From assembly GCA_023138975.1 (NCBI GenBank), contig JAGLON010000002.1:1-64000 (forward strand): a stretch of 64,000 nt of DNA, written 5' to 3'. Position 1 is the stretch's first letter. Each line of letters starts with the position of its first letter. A program made the position numbers and the translations under genes. The DNA comes from Candidatus Zixiibacteriota bacterium (lineage in GTDB: Bacteria > Zixibacteria > MSB-5A5 > GN15 > JAAZOE01). Shown in pieces: positions 48,146-57,400 of this stretch. The notes beneath the pieces are model-generated. The model was given only the letters and a program-made list of their open reading frames with translations, was not told the DNA's origin and did no database searches.

Positions 48146-49198
48146 ATGACTCGTTTCTGGATTCAACTTGGTTTTGTTCTGCTGTGCCTTTGGATCGGGA
48201 TCGAGTTTTATTCTTTTATCAGGTTTCTTGAAACGGCCGGCCTCGAAGGTTCAGCCTATCGTCCCCCGGGGGTTGAGGGATTTCTTCCTATCAGCTCACT
48301 AATGAGTCTCTATCTTTTTGCTATTTCCGGCGATATCCACCCGGTTCATCCGGCCGGATTCTTTATTCTTTTGGCAGCCGTTGTCGTGTCGTTTCTTTTC
48401 AGAAAATCATTTTGCTCCTGGATTTGCCCCTTCGGCTGGTTATCGGAATTGCTTGGAGATATCGGTGAGAAGTTATTTAAAAGGAAATTAAAACTACCAA
48501 GGTGGCTCGATTATCCTCTGCGAAGCCTCAAATATCTACTGCTGGCCTTTTTTGGTTATTCGATATTTTTCCTGATGACCGAAGCCTCCCTGCGCGCTTT
48601 TCTGGATAGTCCCTACAATATAACCGCCGACATAAAGATGTATTATTTCTTTGCCGATATTTCCATGTTTTCTTTGGTTACTCTGGTTATCCTGTTCTTT
48701 ATATCGATTCCGATACGGAACTTCTGGTGCCGGTATTTATGCCCCTACGGAGCCTTGCTGGGTATAATTTCCCTTATAAGTCCGGTTAGAATAAAACGAA
48801 ATCTAAAAAGCTGTATTGACTGCGGGGAATGCGCCAAAGCCTGCCCATCTCTAATTAAAGTGGATCAGATCAAAACGGTTGTTTCAGACGAGTGTACAAC
48901 TTGTCTTAATTGCATAAATGTTTGCCCGGTGGAAGATACTCTGGAATTGAAATCTTCTATATACGATAGAGTCATTCCACGTAAAGCAGTTATTTTCGGT
49001 GTTGCCGGTCTGTTTATATTGGTCATCGGTTTAGGATTCTTCACAGGAAACTGGAAAAATAATATTGAGACAAATGAATATCTTAGGCATCAGGAAAAAC
49101 TGCACGGTTATGGTCATCCAACCGGACTAAAAGATGTCTCTGATTACAATAAGAGCATTACTGAGGAGGAGTTAGAGAAGGAATCAGATAAAAAATAA
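48146..49198 (+). CDS. NapH/CcoG-like membrane ferredoxin (4Fe-4S, polyferredoxin type)
   Basis: The protein has 350 residues with five or six helices. The membrane part contains CSWICPFGWL and CRYLCPYGAL, the NapH-type paired cysteine motifs. A cytoplasmic-type Fe-S region follows, CIDCGECAKACPS and CTTCLNCINVCPV, and then one more helix and a polar tail. The family takes electrons from quinol or feeds assembly reactions in periplasmic reductase systems. Between the Fe-S protein and Hcp it probably channels electrons between the quinone pool and Hcp. The spacing of 100 nt to the gene before and 54 nt to hcp fits one operon. Confidence 0.8.
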   Translation: MTRFWIQLGFVLLCLWIGIEFYSFIRFLETAGLEGSAYRPPGVEGFLPISSLMSLYLFAISGDIHPVHPAGFFILLAAVVVSFLFRKSFCSWICPFGWLSELLGDIGEKLFKRKLKLPRWLDYPLRSLKYLLLAFFGYSIFFLMTEASLRAFLDSPYNITADIKMYYFFADISMFSLVTLVILFFISIPIRNFWCRYLCPYGALLGIISLISPVRIKRNLKSCIDCGECAKACPSLIKVDQIKTVVSDECTTCLNCINVCPVEDTLELKSSIYDRVIPRKAVIFGVAGLFILVIGLGFFTGNWKNNIETNEYLRHQEKLHGYGHPTGLKDVSDYNKSITEEELEKESDKK

Positions 49199-49252
49199 AG
49201 TTGTTACTAACACATTATCTAAAACTGAAATATAGATTTAGGAGCTTTTTCA

Positions 49253-50980
49253 ATGAGTATGTTTTGTTATCAATGTCAGGAAGCGAATAAAAATATCGGT
49301 TGTGTCAAGCGGGGAGTATGCGGTAAGAATGAAAGTACTTCTAACTTGCAGGATGTTTTGATATATGTAACCAAGGGTATTTCTATATATGGAGAGAAAG
49401 CAGAAGAGCTGGATATCCCTTGCTCCGAAGCCGGACGTTTTATAACTCAAGCCCTGTTTGCCACCATCACCAACGCGAATTTTGATGATGATAGATTCGT
49501 TGAACTGATTAAAGAAGGTTTAAGTATTCGCGAGGGTTTAAAGAATAAATTTGAATCTGCTTATAAGATTAAATTTAACAAGGATTTTGACGAACAGCTA
49601 CATGACTCGGCAACTTGGAATGCGAGCAGTTTAGAGGAGTTTGAGAAAAAGGCTGATCAGGCTGGTATTCGTGCAATTGAGAATGAGGATGTTCGATCAT
49701 TACAAGAGTTAATGATCTATGGTCTTAAAGGCTATGCCGCCTATGTGGAACATGCTGCGGTTCTTGGATTTCAGGATAAGGATCTCTATTCATTCACAAT
49801 GCAGGCGCTGGCCTCAACTACCCGTGAAATGCCCATTGATGAGATGGTGAATCTGGTACTGAAAACCGGTGAAATGGGTGTTGCGGGAATGGCTATACTG
49901 GATAAGGCTAATACAGAAAAGTATGGCAATCCGGAAATAACAGAAGTGAATATCGGGGTTGGTAATAATCCAGGTATCCTTATATCGGGTCATGACTTAT
50001 GCGACATGGAAGAGCTCTTGAAACAGACTGAGGGAACCGGAGTTGATGTCTATACCCATTGTGAAATGTTACCGGCCAATTTCTATCCGGCATTTAAAAA
50101 ATACGACCACTTCATCGGTAATTATGGCAATGCCTGGTGGCAGCAGAATAAGGAATTTAAGTCCTTTAACGGTCCTATCCTAATGACGACTAACTGTATT
50201 ACGCCCGTAAGCGATAGTTATAAAGATCGTATCTTTACTACCGGTCAGACCGGATACCCGGGCGTAAAACACATCCCCGATGGTTCTGATAGCAGCATGA
50301 AAGACTTTTCGGAAATAATTGAGCTGGCGAAGAAATGTCCATCCCCGACTGAACTCGAAACCGGCAGCATCGTTGGCGGTTTCGCTCACGATCAGGTTTT
50401 TAAACTGGCTGATAAGGTTGTTGAAGCGGTCAAATCTGGTGCTGTAAAACGTTTTATCGTAATGGCCGGATGTGATGGCCGTCAAAAAAGCCGAAGTTAT
50501 TTTACTGATATGGCGAAAGCGTTACCGGAAAATACGATCATATTAACAGCCGGGTGTGCAAAGTTTCGTTACAATAAATTAGAGTTAGGCGATATTGGTG
50601 GTATTCCCAGGGTACTTGATGCCGGTCAGTGTAATGATTCCTACTCACTGGCGCTTATCGCTCTTAAGCTGAAAGAGGTCTTTGGATTAGATGATATAAA
50701 CGATCTGCCCATATCATACGATATCGCTTGGTATGAACAGAAAGCGGTTATCGTACTTTTGGCATTATTGTCGCTGGGAGTTAAGGGAATCAGGCTGGGC
50801 CCGACTCTTCCTGCATTCCTGTCACCGAATGTTACCAAGGTTCTGGTTGATAAGTTTGATATAAAACCAATCGGTGCCGTCCAGGACGACCTGATAGATA
50901 TGGTTGGAACGGTGAGGACGGCTGTTGACGATGGGGAATTATCGCCGAAGAAAACGGAAAAAGCAAAACCGACAACTTAA
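49253..50980 (+). CDS. hcp: Hybrid cluster protein (hydroxylamine reductase / NO reductase)
   Basis: The protein has 575 residues with an AGGAGC site. The N-terminal cysteine pattern C5-x2-C8-x8-C17-x5-C23 is the [4Fe-4S] type found in anaerobes rather than the [2Fe-2S] type of enterics. Hybrid-cluster ligands are seen in [52 protein letters not shown] and AGQCNDSYS. Hcp reduces hydroxylamine to ammonium in vitro and acts on NO in vivo. It is regulated by Fnr/Dnr-type proteins elsewhere, which agrees with the box upstream of this cluster. Confidence 0.96.
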   Translation: MSMFCYQCQEANKNIGCVKRGVCGKNESTSNLQDVLIYVTKGISIYGEKAEELDIPCSEAGRFITQALFATITNANFDDDRFVELIKEGLSIREGLKNKFESAYKIKFNKDFDEQLHDSATWNASSLEEFEKKADQAGIRAIENEDVRSLQELMIYGLKGYAAYVEHAAVLGFQDKDLYSFTMQALASTTREMPIDEMVNLVLKTGEMGVAGMAILDKANTEKYGNPEITEVNIGVGNNPGILISGHDLCDMEELLKQTEGTGVDVYTHCEMLPANFYPAFKKYDHFIGNYGNAWWQQNKEFKSFNGPILMTTNCITPVSDSYKDRIFTTGQTGYPGVKHIPDGSDSSMKDFSEIIELAKKCPSPTELETGSIVGGFAHDQVFKLADKVVEAVKSGAVKRFIVMAGCDGRQKSRSYFTDMAKALPENTIILTAGCAKFRYNKLELGDIGGIPRVLDAGQCNDSYSLALIALKLKEVFGLDDINDLPISYDIAWYEQKAVIVLLALLSLGVKGIRLGPTLPAFLSPNVTKVLVDKFDIKPIGAVQDDLIDMVGTVRTAVDDGELSPKKTEKAKPTT

Positions 50981-51054
50981 GTTTTAATTGCGTGTGATTA
51001 TCCCGGAAGCTATATTTATTATATGGGGTACTATCCGAATTAAGATGTTTATAA

Positions 51055-51090
51055 GAGTGCTAACACTGCCGTATGGCGGTGTTAGCACTC
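51055..51090. terminator. Very strong hairpin between hcp and the octahaem cytochrome gene
   Basis: GAGTGCTAACAC (51055-51066) pairs perfectly with GTGTTAGCACTC (51079-51090). An inner TGCC/GGCG pair (one T-G pair) extends the stem to 16 bp with a GTAT loop. There is no T-run, so it may act as a transcription attenuator, RNA stabiliser or weak terminator. Its arms are the two CIRCE half-sites in everted order. Confidence 0.55.
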
Positions 51091-51141
51091 CATTGGAAAA
51101 ATAAATAAAGAAATATCCATTAGGGGAAGTGTGAGGAAGTC

Positions 51142-52476
51142 ATGAGGCAAATAATTAGAGTCCTGATTTTATTTGTGGTTGTCGGTTGTTTGTTTGCGAC
51201 TGTAAGTGCGGACACCGATGCACAAGTAGCCGGTAAATGTATGACCTGCCATAAGGAAAAATCGCCGGGTCTATATCAACAGTGGTTTATGTCACAACAT
51301 GCTATGCATAAGATTACCTGTATTGATTGTCACGGAGCACAAAAAGGTGACAAGGACGGGTTTATGCACGAAGGCGCCTTGATTGCTACTCTGGTAACGC
51401 CAAAAGATTGTGGAGCCTGCCATCAAAAGGAAGCCGAAGAAGTTCAGAATTCTTATCACGCTACAGCCGGAGAAATTCTTGATTCAAAAGACGCTTACCT
51501 GGCTCATGTTGCTGGAGGCGAGCCGGTTGCTATCGCTGGTTGTGAAAGCTGCCACGGCGGTAAAGTCCAGATTGATCCAAATTCTCCCAACATGCTATCT
51601 AAAAAGAGCTGGCCTAATTCTGGGATTGGACGCCTGAATCCGGATGGCTCCAAGGGTTCCTGTAACGCCTGTCACACCAGGCATTCGTTTGCGGTAAGTC
51701 AGGCCCGGAAACCTGAAGCCTGTTCCAAGTGCCATTTGGGACCTGATCATCCCCAAAAAGAGATTTATGAAGAATCAAAACACGGCAACGCTTACTATAC
51801 CCATATTAATGAGATGAATATTGATTCGGATCGATGGGTGGTCGGTATTGATTATTATGAAGCACCAACTTGTGCCACGTGCCATATGTCAGCAACGACT
51901 TCGATGCCGGTAACTCATGACGTTGGTAAACGTATAAGCTGGACACTACGTCCACCTGTTTCAAAGCACAAAGATGACTGGCAGACCAAACGAAACAATA
52001 TGAAAAATGTCTGTGTTGCCTGTCATAGCAATACTTTTGCCGATGGACATTATTATCAATTTGATGCTCTGGTAAATCTTTATAATGAAAAATTTGCCAA
52101 GCCTGCTACCGAGATTATGACGATAGTCAGAGAGCGGAAGCTTATGGAGAATCCGGCCTCGTTTAGTAATAAGATTGAATGGATTTATTGGGAAATATGG
52201 CATCATGAAGGCCGTCGAGCGAGGCATGGCGCGGCTATGATGGGTCCGGATTACACCTGGTGGCATGGTATCTATGAGGTTGCCCAGCACTTTTATTTTA
52301 AGCTGCTTCCGGAAGCGAGAAAGTTTAATGATCCTGAGTTGAATAAGTATCTTGATAACCTGCAGAACAACGATCCTATGCATAACTGGTTATCGACTCC
52401 AACGGGTGAGCTTAAGGATAAGATCCGTTCCGGTGAAATGCAGGATATTTATAAAAAACTCTTTGATAATAAGTAG
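51142..52476 (+). CDS. Octahaem c-type cytochrome, hydroxylamine oxidoreductase (HAO) family
   Basis: The protein has 444 residues. The signal peptide is cleaved near VSA-D (residue 23). Eight CxxCH sites begin at C33, C60, C90, C134, C174, C194, C244 and C291, with CESCHGG as fourth, the likely catalytic haem position of HAO. The C-terminal helical part has MGPDYTWWHGIYEVAQHFY and a ring of aromatic residues as in HAO. HAO relatives in non-nitrifiers run in the reductive direction on nitrite or hydroxylamine. Whether the tyrosine that cross-links the catalytic haem in nitrifier HAO is present needs an alignment. Its neighbour is a membrane quinol dehydrogenase, which supports a reductase role. 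Confidence 0.85.
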   Translation: MRQIIRVLILFVVVGCLFATVSADTDAQVAGKCMTCHKEKSPGLYQQWFMSQHAMHKITCIDCHGAQKGDKDGFMHEGALIATLVTPKDCGACHQKEAEEVQNSYHATAGEILDSKDAYLAHVAGGEPVAIAGCESCHGGKVQIDPNSPNMLSKKSWPNSGIGRLNPDGSKGSCNACHTRHSFAVSQARKPEACSKCHLGPDHPQKEIYEESKHGNAYYTHINEMNIDSDRWVVGIDYYEAPTCATCHMSATTSMPVTHDVGKRISWTLRPPVSKHKDDWQTKRNNMKNVCVACHSNTFADGHYYQFDALVNLYNEKFAKPATEIMTIVRERKLMENPASFSNKIEWIYWEIWHHEGRRARHGAAMMGPDYTWWHGIYEVAQHFYFKLLPEARKFNDPELNKYLDNLQNNDPMHNWLSTPTGELKDKIRSGEMQDIYKKLFDNK

Positions 52477-52485
52477 GGGTGTAAG

Positions 52486-54015
52486 GTGTTTACAAAATAC
52501 CGAAACCTGATCCATGGTATTTCAATCAACTGGTGCGGTAAATGGGGAGTTATTCTTGTAACCTCTTCATTTATTAGTATGGTCCTGTTAGAATTGGCGC
52601 GAATCACGGGTATTATTACCAGCTCCTATGTTGGGTTAGTAACCTATATGCTGTTCCCGGTGATATTTATTGTCGGTTTAGTTTTGATGCCAGTCGGATG
52701 GTTCAAATTAAAGAAGCAAACAGGCAAAACATTTGATGAAATAGTAAATAGTAATTTTGGGAAAGATGATGTTTCGGGCGGAATATGGGGATCGAAATTA
52801 TTCCGCACGGTGAGTCTGTTTACGATTCTCAATGTCCTTTTCCTGATAGTCATCAGTTCCCAAATGCTTATGTTTATGGACAGCGCCGAATTCTGCGGGA
52901 CTGCCTGCCATTCGGTCATGAATCCTGAGTGGGTCACTTATCAACAATCACCCCATGCCCGGGTTAAGTGTGTTGAATGCCATGTTGGCGAAGGTGCCGG
53001 AGCTTTGATTGACAGTAAATTAAATGGAATGTGGCAAATGGTTTCGGTGACCTTTGATTTACTGGAAAGACCAATCCCTACGCCTGTACACCAGTTGCGT
53101 CCAGCGAGAGAGACTTGCGAAAAGTGCCATTGGCCGGCCAAATTCTATGGCACGAGATTAAAGACGATTGCTCATTATGCAGCGGATGAAACTTCTACTC
53201 CCAGCTATTCCACGCTAAATATGAAAATCGATTGTGACAATAGCATGGAAAGAGCCGGGATTCACTGGCATGTGGATGCGGACAATGAAGTCAGGTATCA
53301 ATCAGCTGACGAAAAGCGCAAGAATATTCTCTGGGCTGAAGTTAAGCGCTCAGATGGAAGTTATCATCGATACACTAATTCTAATTTCCAGAAAGATATG
53401 TCACAAGCGAAGGACACTGAGCATGATGATGTACGCAGTATGGATTGTGTTGATTGCCATAATCGGGCGACCCATATTTATGAAGATCCAAGCAATGCGA
53501 TTGATCGGCGGATGCAAAGAGGACTTTTGGATAGATCTTTACCGTATGTTAAGCGCGAAGGGCTAAAAGCCATAAGTACCAATTATAGAGATGCTTCGGC
53601 TGGCCTGGAAGGTATTGCCAATCACATGCATGGTTATTATCAGCGTTATAATCCGGAAGTTGCCCGAACAAAAATCGGTCTTATTGACTCGGCTGTCACT
53701 GTATTACAGGCTATCTATTCCCGGAATATACATCCCGAGATGAATATTACCTGGGGTACCTATCGCAGTAATATTGGTCATGTCGGCAATACTGGATGTT
53801 TTCGCTGTCATAATTCTAATATGGTTGACGAGGCGGGTAATTCCATTTCGCAAGATTGCACGCTTTGCCATTCAATTCTATCTTATCAGCAGAAAAATCC
53901 TTTTCAGATCCTTCTTCCGGCGGACACCGCTGATCCGAATTATCAAATGCATCTGTATTTAAATCAGGAATTTTTGCAGACACTCGACGAAGAAGCTCCA
54001 GATATGGGCTTTTGA
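52486..54015 (+). CDS. NapC/NirT-like multihaem quinol dehydrogenase, electron donor to the HAO-family protein
   Basis: The protein has 509 residues with a GTG start 9 nt after the cytochrome gene. Membrane helices occur near residues 20-40, 45-68 and 105-125. A periplasmic domain has the NapC-type first site C-x3-CH (FCGTACHSVMNPEW) and CxxCH sites CVECH, CEKCH, CVDCH, CFRCH and CTLCH, six haems in all. The motif YQQSPHARVKCVECHVG is characteristic of NapC/NrfH. It oxidises quinol and gives electrons to the octahaem enzyme, in the manner of NrfH-NrfA. It has more haems and is much longer than NrfH. Confidence 0.88.
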   Translation: MFTKYRNLIHGISINWCGKWGVILVTSSFISMVLLELARITGIITSSYVGLVTYMLFPVIFIVGLVLMPVGWFKLKKQTGKTFDEIVNSNFGKDDVSGGIWGSKLFRTVSLFTILNVLFLIVISSQMLMFMDSAEFCGTACHSVMNPEWVTYQQSPHARVKCVECHVGEGAGALIDSKLNGMWQMVSVTFDLLERPIPTPVHQLRPARETCEKCHWPAKFYGTRLKTIAHYAADETSTPSYSTLNMKIDCDNSMERAGIHWHVDADNEVRYQSADEKRKNILWAEVKRSDGSYHRYTNSNFQKDMSQAKDTEHDDVRSMDCVDCHNRATHIYEDPSNAIDRRMQRGLLDRSLPYVKREGLKAISTNYRDASAGLEGIANHMHGYYQRYNPEVARTKIGLIDSAVTVLQAIYSRNIHPEMNITWGTYRSNIGHVGNTGCFRCHNSNMVDEAGNSISQDCTLCHSILSYQQKNPFQILLPADTADPNYQMHLYLNQEFLQTLDEEAPDMGF

Positions 54016-54025
54016 AATAGTTTAT

Positions 54026-54052
54026 CAGTGACTCGCGCCAAGCGGGTCACTG
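54026..54052 (+). terminator. Hairpin terminator candidate after the NapC-like gene
   Basis: CAGTGACTCGC-GCCAA-GCGGGTCACTG forms an 11-bp stem with one T-G pair and a 5-nt loop, 11 bases after the stop codon. The following sequence is T-rich only in patches, so efficiency is uncertain. Confidence 0.55.
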
Positions 54053-54489
54053 GTAGAATTACTCTTACTTATCCTGCTATTTTAATCTGTATCTTTTCCT
54101 GTTTTTATATACATGTGTGAGTTTTTACCGATATAGGGATAAAGTGCCTGTTATGAATAGGCGAGCATCTTTGCAGGACATTAGAAATGAAAAGAAATGC
54201 ATCTCTGGTGTCTATAATAACCATAAACGAACACAAAGATACAGCGCATTACAGGTTTGACAAGTGCAATACAAAATATGTAAATTAAAGAGATATTAAT
54301 ATTCGGTAATGATTGAAAAATGGCAAATAGGCAGATTGATTTCCAGAATTGCATTCTTGGTTTGCCGAAGCATCTCCTTTTTGTCTTTAAAAATCTAAGA
54401 GTGCACTATTTATTAGGCAGCACCGCCCAAATCATTGACTATACTTCAAGATAAGAATCGGGCTATAGGGGTAACGAAGGAGACCGACC
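54053..54489. other. Long intergenic region before the PocR-PAS kinase
   Basis: These 437 bases contain no convincing gene. A 33-codon frame (54187-54288) has no recognisable features. A sigma-70 candidate is listed separately (54257-54284). The gene after it has a clear AAGGAG site. The A+T-rich stretch 54100-54300 shows no palindrome longer than 6 bp that I could find. Confidence 0.45.
54257..54284 (+). promoter_or_regulatory. Putative sigma-70 promoter upstream of the hybrid kinase
   Basis: TTGACA (54257-54262), a 16-nt spacer and TGTAAA (54279-54284). The -35 is perfect and the -10 has three mismatches or a register uncertainty. The leader to the kinase start at 54490 would be about 200 nt. 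Confidence 0.3.
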
Positions 54490-57400
54490 ATGAACCTGGA
54501 ACATAATCAGTTGGTTGACGGCAAATACTCTTTTCAGGACTTGGTTGACATTGACCGGTTGCGAGAGATCTTTGATCATTTTTCGTTAGCTACAGGTTTC
54601 ATAACGGGCCTTGTCTCTTATCCTGAAGAGAAGCCGCTCATCGTGAGCGGTTGGCGGGACATATGCACAAAATTCCACCGTGAGTTTCCTACTTCACTGG
54701 ATCGCTGCAGACAGAGCTATCGAAAGCTTATGATAGATCTGAAAGGAAACAAGAGGCTTGTTCTCCGCCAATGTGAGAATGGATTAGTGGATGCGGTGAT
54801 GCCTATTATCATTGAGGACGTGCATATCGCGAACATGATCACGGGACAGATACTTTTCGAAAAACCGGATATTAATCGCTTTAGGAAACAGGGTGCGGAA
54901 TATGGTTACAATCTTGATGCCTATCTCAAGGCGCTTGAGAAAGTGCCGGTGGTCAAGGAAGAGACGTTAGAGAAAGCGCTGGCTTTTCTGGGTGAGATGG
55001 TTGTTCTACTCGCCGAGCAGGGTTTAAATGAGTTTCGAAGCCGTGAGTTAGCTCAAACCGCGAAAGTTAGTGAGGAAAAACTTCAATTACTGATAGGCAA
55101 TATGGGCGACATGGTCTCACGACACCTAGCAGACGGCACGATTACTTATATCAGTCCGTCTTGCGATAACTTGTTGGGGTACCGGCCGGAGGAGTTGCTC
55201 AATCTGCTCTCTGCCGAGTTTATTCATCCACAAGATGTTGACGAAACAATGGCTATCATAAATAATGGCGTTTCACGCCAAGATGATTACTACCGTTTAC
55301 AATATCGCCTACGGCACAAGGAGGGTAAGTACATCTGGGTGGAGACGCTTGGGCGGCTGGTTTACGAATCTGATGGCAGCCTACACGAGATTCAATGCAA
55401 TACACGGGACATTACTGAGCGCAAGCGGGCTGAAGAGGCGTTGAGAAAAAGTAAGGAAACGGCCGAAAGCTATCTAAATGTTGCTGCCGAGATTATAGTA
55501 TCCCTGGATGCAGGTGGTAATATCACAATGCTGAATGAAAGCGGGCATAGTATCCTCGGGTATAAAAATGGTGATTTGATTGGAAAAAACTGGTTTGATA
55601 CTTGCTTGCCCGAAAGGTCTAGAGATGATGTTCGTACTGTTTTTAAAAACTTAGTACAAGGAAAAGTTGAAAATGTTAAAACCTACGAGAACCTTATTAT
55701 AACAAAGAATGGTACCGAAAAAGAAATCTTATGGCATAATACCCTATTGCACAATGAAATTGGGACCATATGCGGGATATTAAGTTCGGGAGAAGATATC
55801 ACTGAGCGCAAGCAGGCAGAAGAGAGGTTGCGGGAAAGCGAAGAACGCTTCAGGAGCCTGTTCGAGAATGCACCACTTGGATATCAATCCCTTGATGCGA
55901 ATGGGAACTTCCTTGAGATCAATGAGACGTGGTGTAAATTACTTGGATACACAAAAGAGGAAGTGAGAGGCAGGAATTTTGCTGAGTTCATCCATCCGGA
56001 TTTCAGGGAACACTTCAAGGGAAATTTCCCCAAATTCAAGAGTTTGGGTTACATTCTTGGGGTTGAATTTGAGATGATCAAAAAGGATGGCTCAGAGATC
56101 ATTGTCGCGTTTGACGGGAAGATTGGGTACGAGAAAAGTGGATCTTTCAAGCAAACTCACTGTGTTCTCAATGACATCACCGAGCGTAAATTAGCGGAAG
56201 AAGCATTACGGGAGAGCGAGGAAAAATTCTCAAAAGCTTTTCACAGCAATCCGGCTATTTCCGGAATAAGCGATGTCGAAACTGGAGAATACGTCGAAGT
56301 CAATCAAGCCTTCTGTGATAAACTTGGTTTTACCCCTGAAGAGGCTATCGGCAAAAAGGCAAACACCTTACTCCATTTAGATAGTAAATGGAGAGATCAT
56401 GTGTTTCGTAAATTTAAAGAACAAGGATTCATTAGAAATGAAGAAACCGTTATCTACAATAAGAGTGGAATGCCGCTGAATGTGTTATTGTCAGCTGATA
56501 TTATTGAGCTTGCAGGGAAAAAGTATAATCTTACTACCGCTATAGACATCACTGATCGTAAATTGGCGGACGAGGCGTTGAGGAGTAGTGAGGAGCGTTT
56601 TAGAAAATATATTTCGGCCGCTCCGGATGGTATTTTTGTGACGGATGGTCAAGGTCGTTATGTTGATGCCAATGAAGCCGCCAGTAAAATGACAGGTTAC
56701 TCCAAGTCCGAACTTTTGAACATGTCCATTCCTGAGTTGGCAGACCCAAAGACACCACCTGGAGATTTCAAAAGAGTTTTTGAGGAACTAAGTAAAACAG
56801 GTCGGGTAAGCACGGAAGTCAAATTTAAGTGTAAAGATGGATCGATTATTTGGTCTTCGCTTGATGCTGTAACCCTCTCAGAAGACCGGTTTATGGCTTT
56901 TTGTTCGGATATAACAGAAACTAGGCGTTTGCAGGCTCTGGAATCGCGGGCCGAACGGCTCGAAACCGCTGGGATAATCGCCGGGCAGGTGGCTCATGAT
57001 TTTAATAACTTATTGGCCCCGTTGATGGCTTATCCTGAGTTTATCCATGATGAACTGCCGCATGATAATAAAGCTCATGCATATCTTGATGATATGGAAA
57101 GCGCGACCAGGAAGATGGCCAATATCAATCAGGATCTTCTGACAATGGGACGTCGAGGCCATTACAATCAAAAAGTGATAAGCCTTAACAGAGTTGTGCT
57201 GCATGCTGCTAAGGAAATGGAATCCCGAATAGAAACCGTGGCTGTTGAAATGAATCTTGGAGATAACCTAATGAATATCATGGGAGGGGAGGCTCAGATT
57301 CATCGTATGCTGACCAATCTGCTAGTGAATGCTCAAGATGCCATGCAGGATATCGGCCAGATTACAGTTACCACTGAGAACTACTATGCCGATGATACCT

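Noticed and set aside
51055..51090. CIRCE operator for HrcA
   Set aside because: The half-sites are in everted order (GAGTGCTAA before TTAGCACTC) and 18 nt apart; a real CIRCE is TTAGCACTC-N9-GAGTGCTAA, and no chaperone gene is nearby. Kept only as a hairpin.
51142..52476. Cytochrome c nitrite reductase NrfA
   Set aside because: NrfA has five haems with a CxxCK site; this protein has eight CxxCH sites and an HAO-like C-terminal region.
54187..54288. A 33-codon open frame (MKRNASLVSII...) with a weak AGGA upstream
   Set aside because: No recognised motif, poor ribosome-binding-site spacing, and it spans the promoter candidate at 54257-54284; length is expected by chance in A+T-rich DNA.
54357..54372. 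Sigma-54-like TTGGTTTGCCGAAGCA before the hybrid kinase
   Set aside because: The distance between the GG and GC doublets is one base short and the TGGCAC block is absent.
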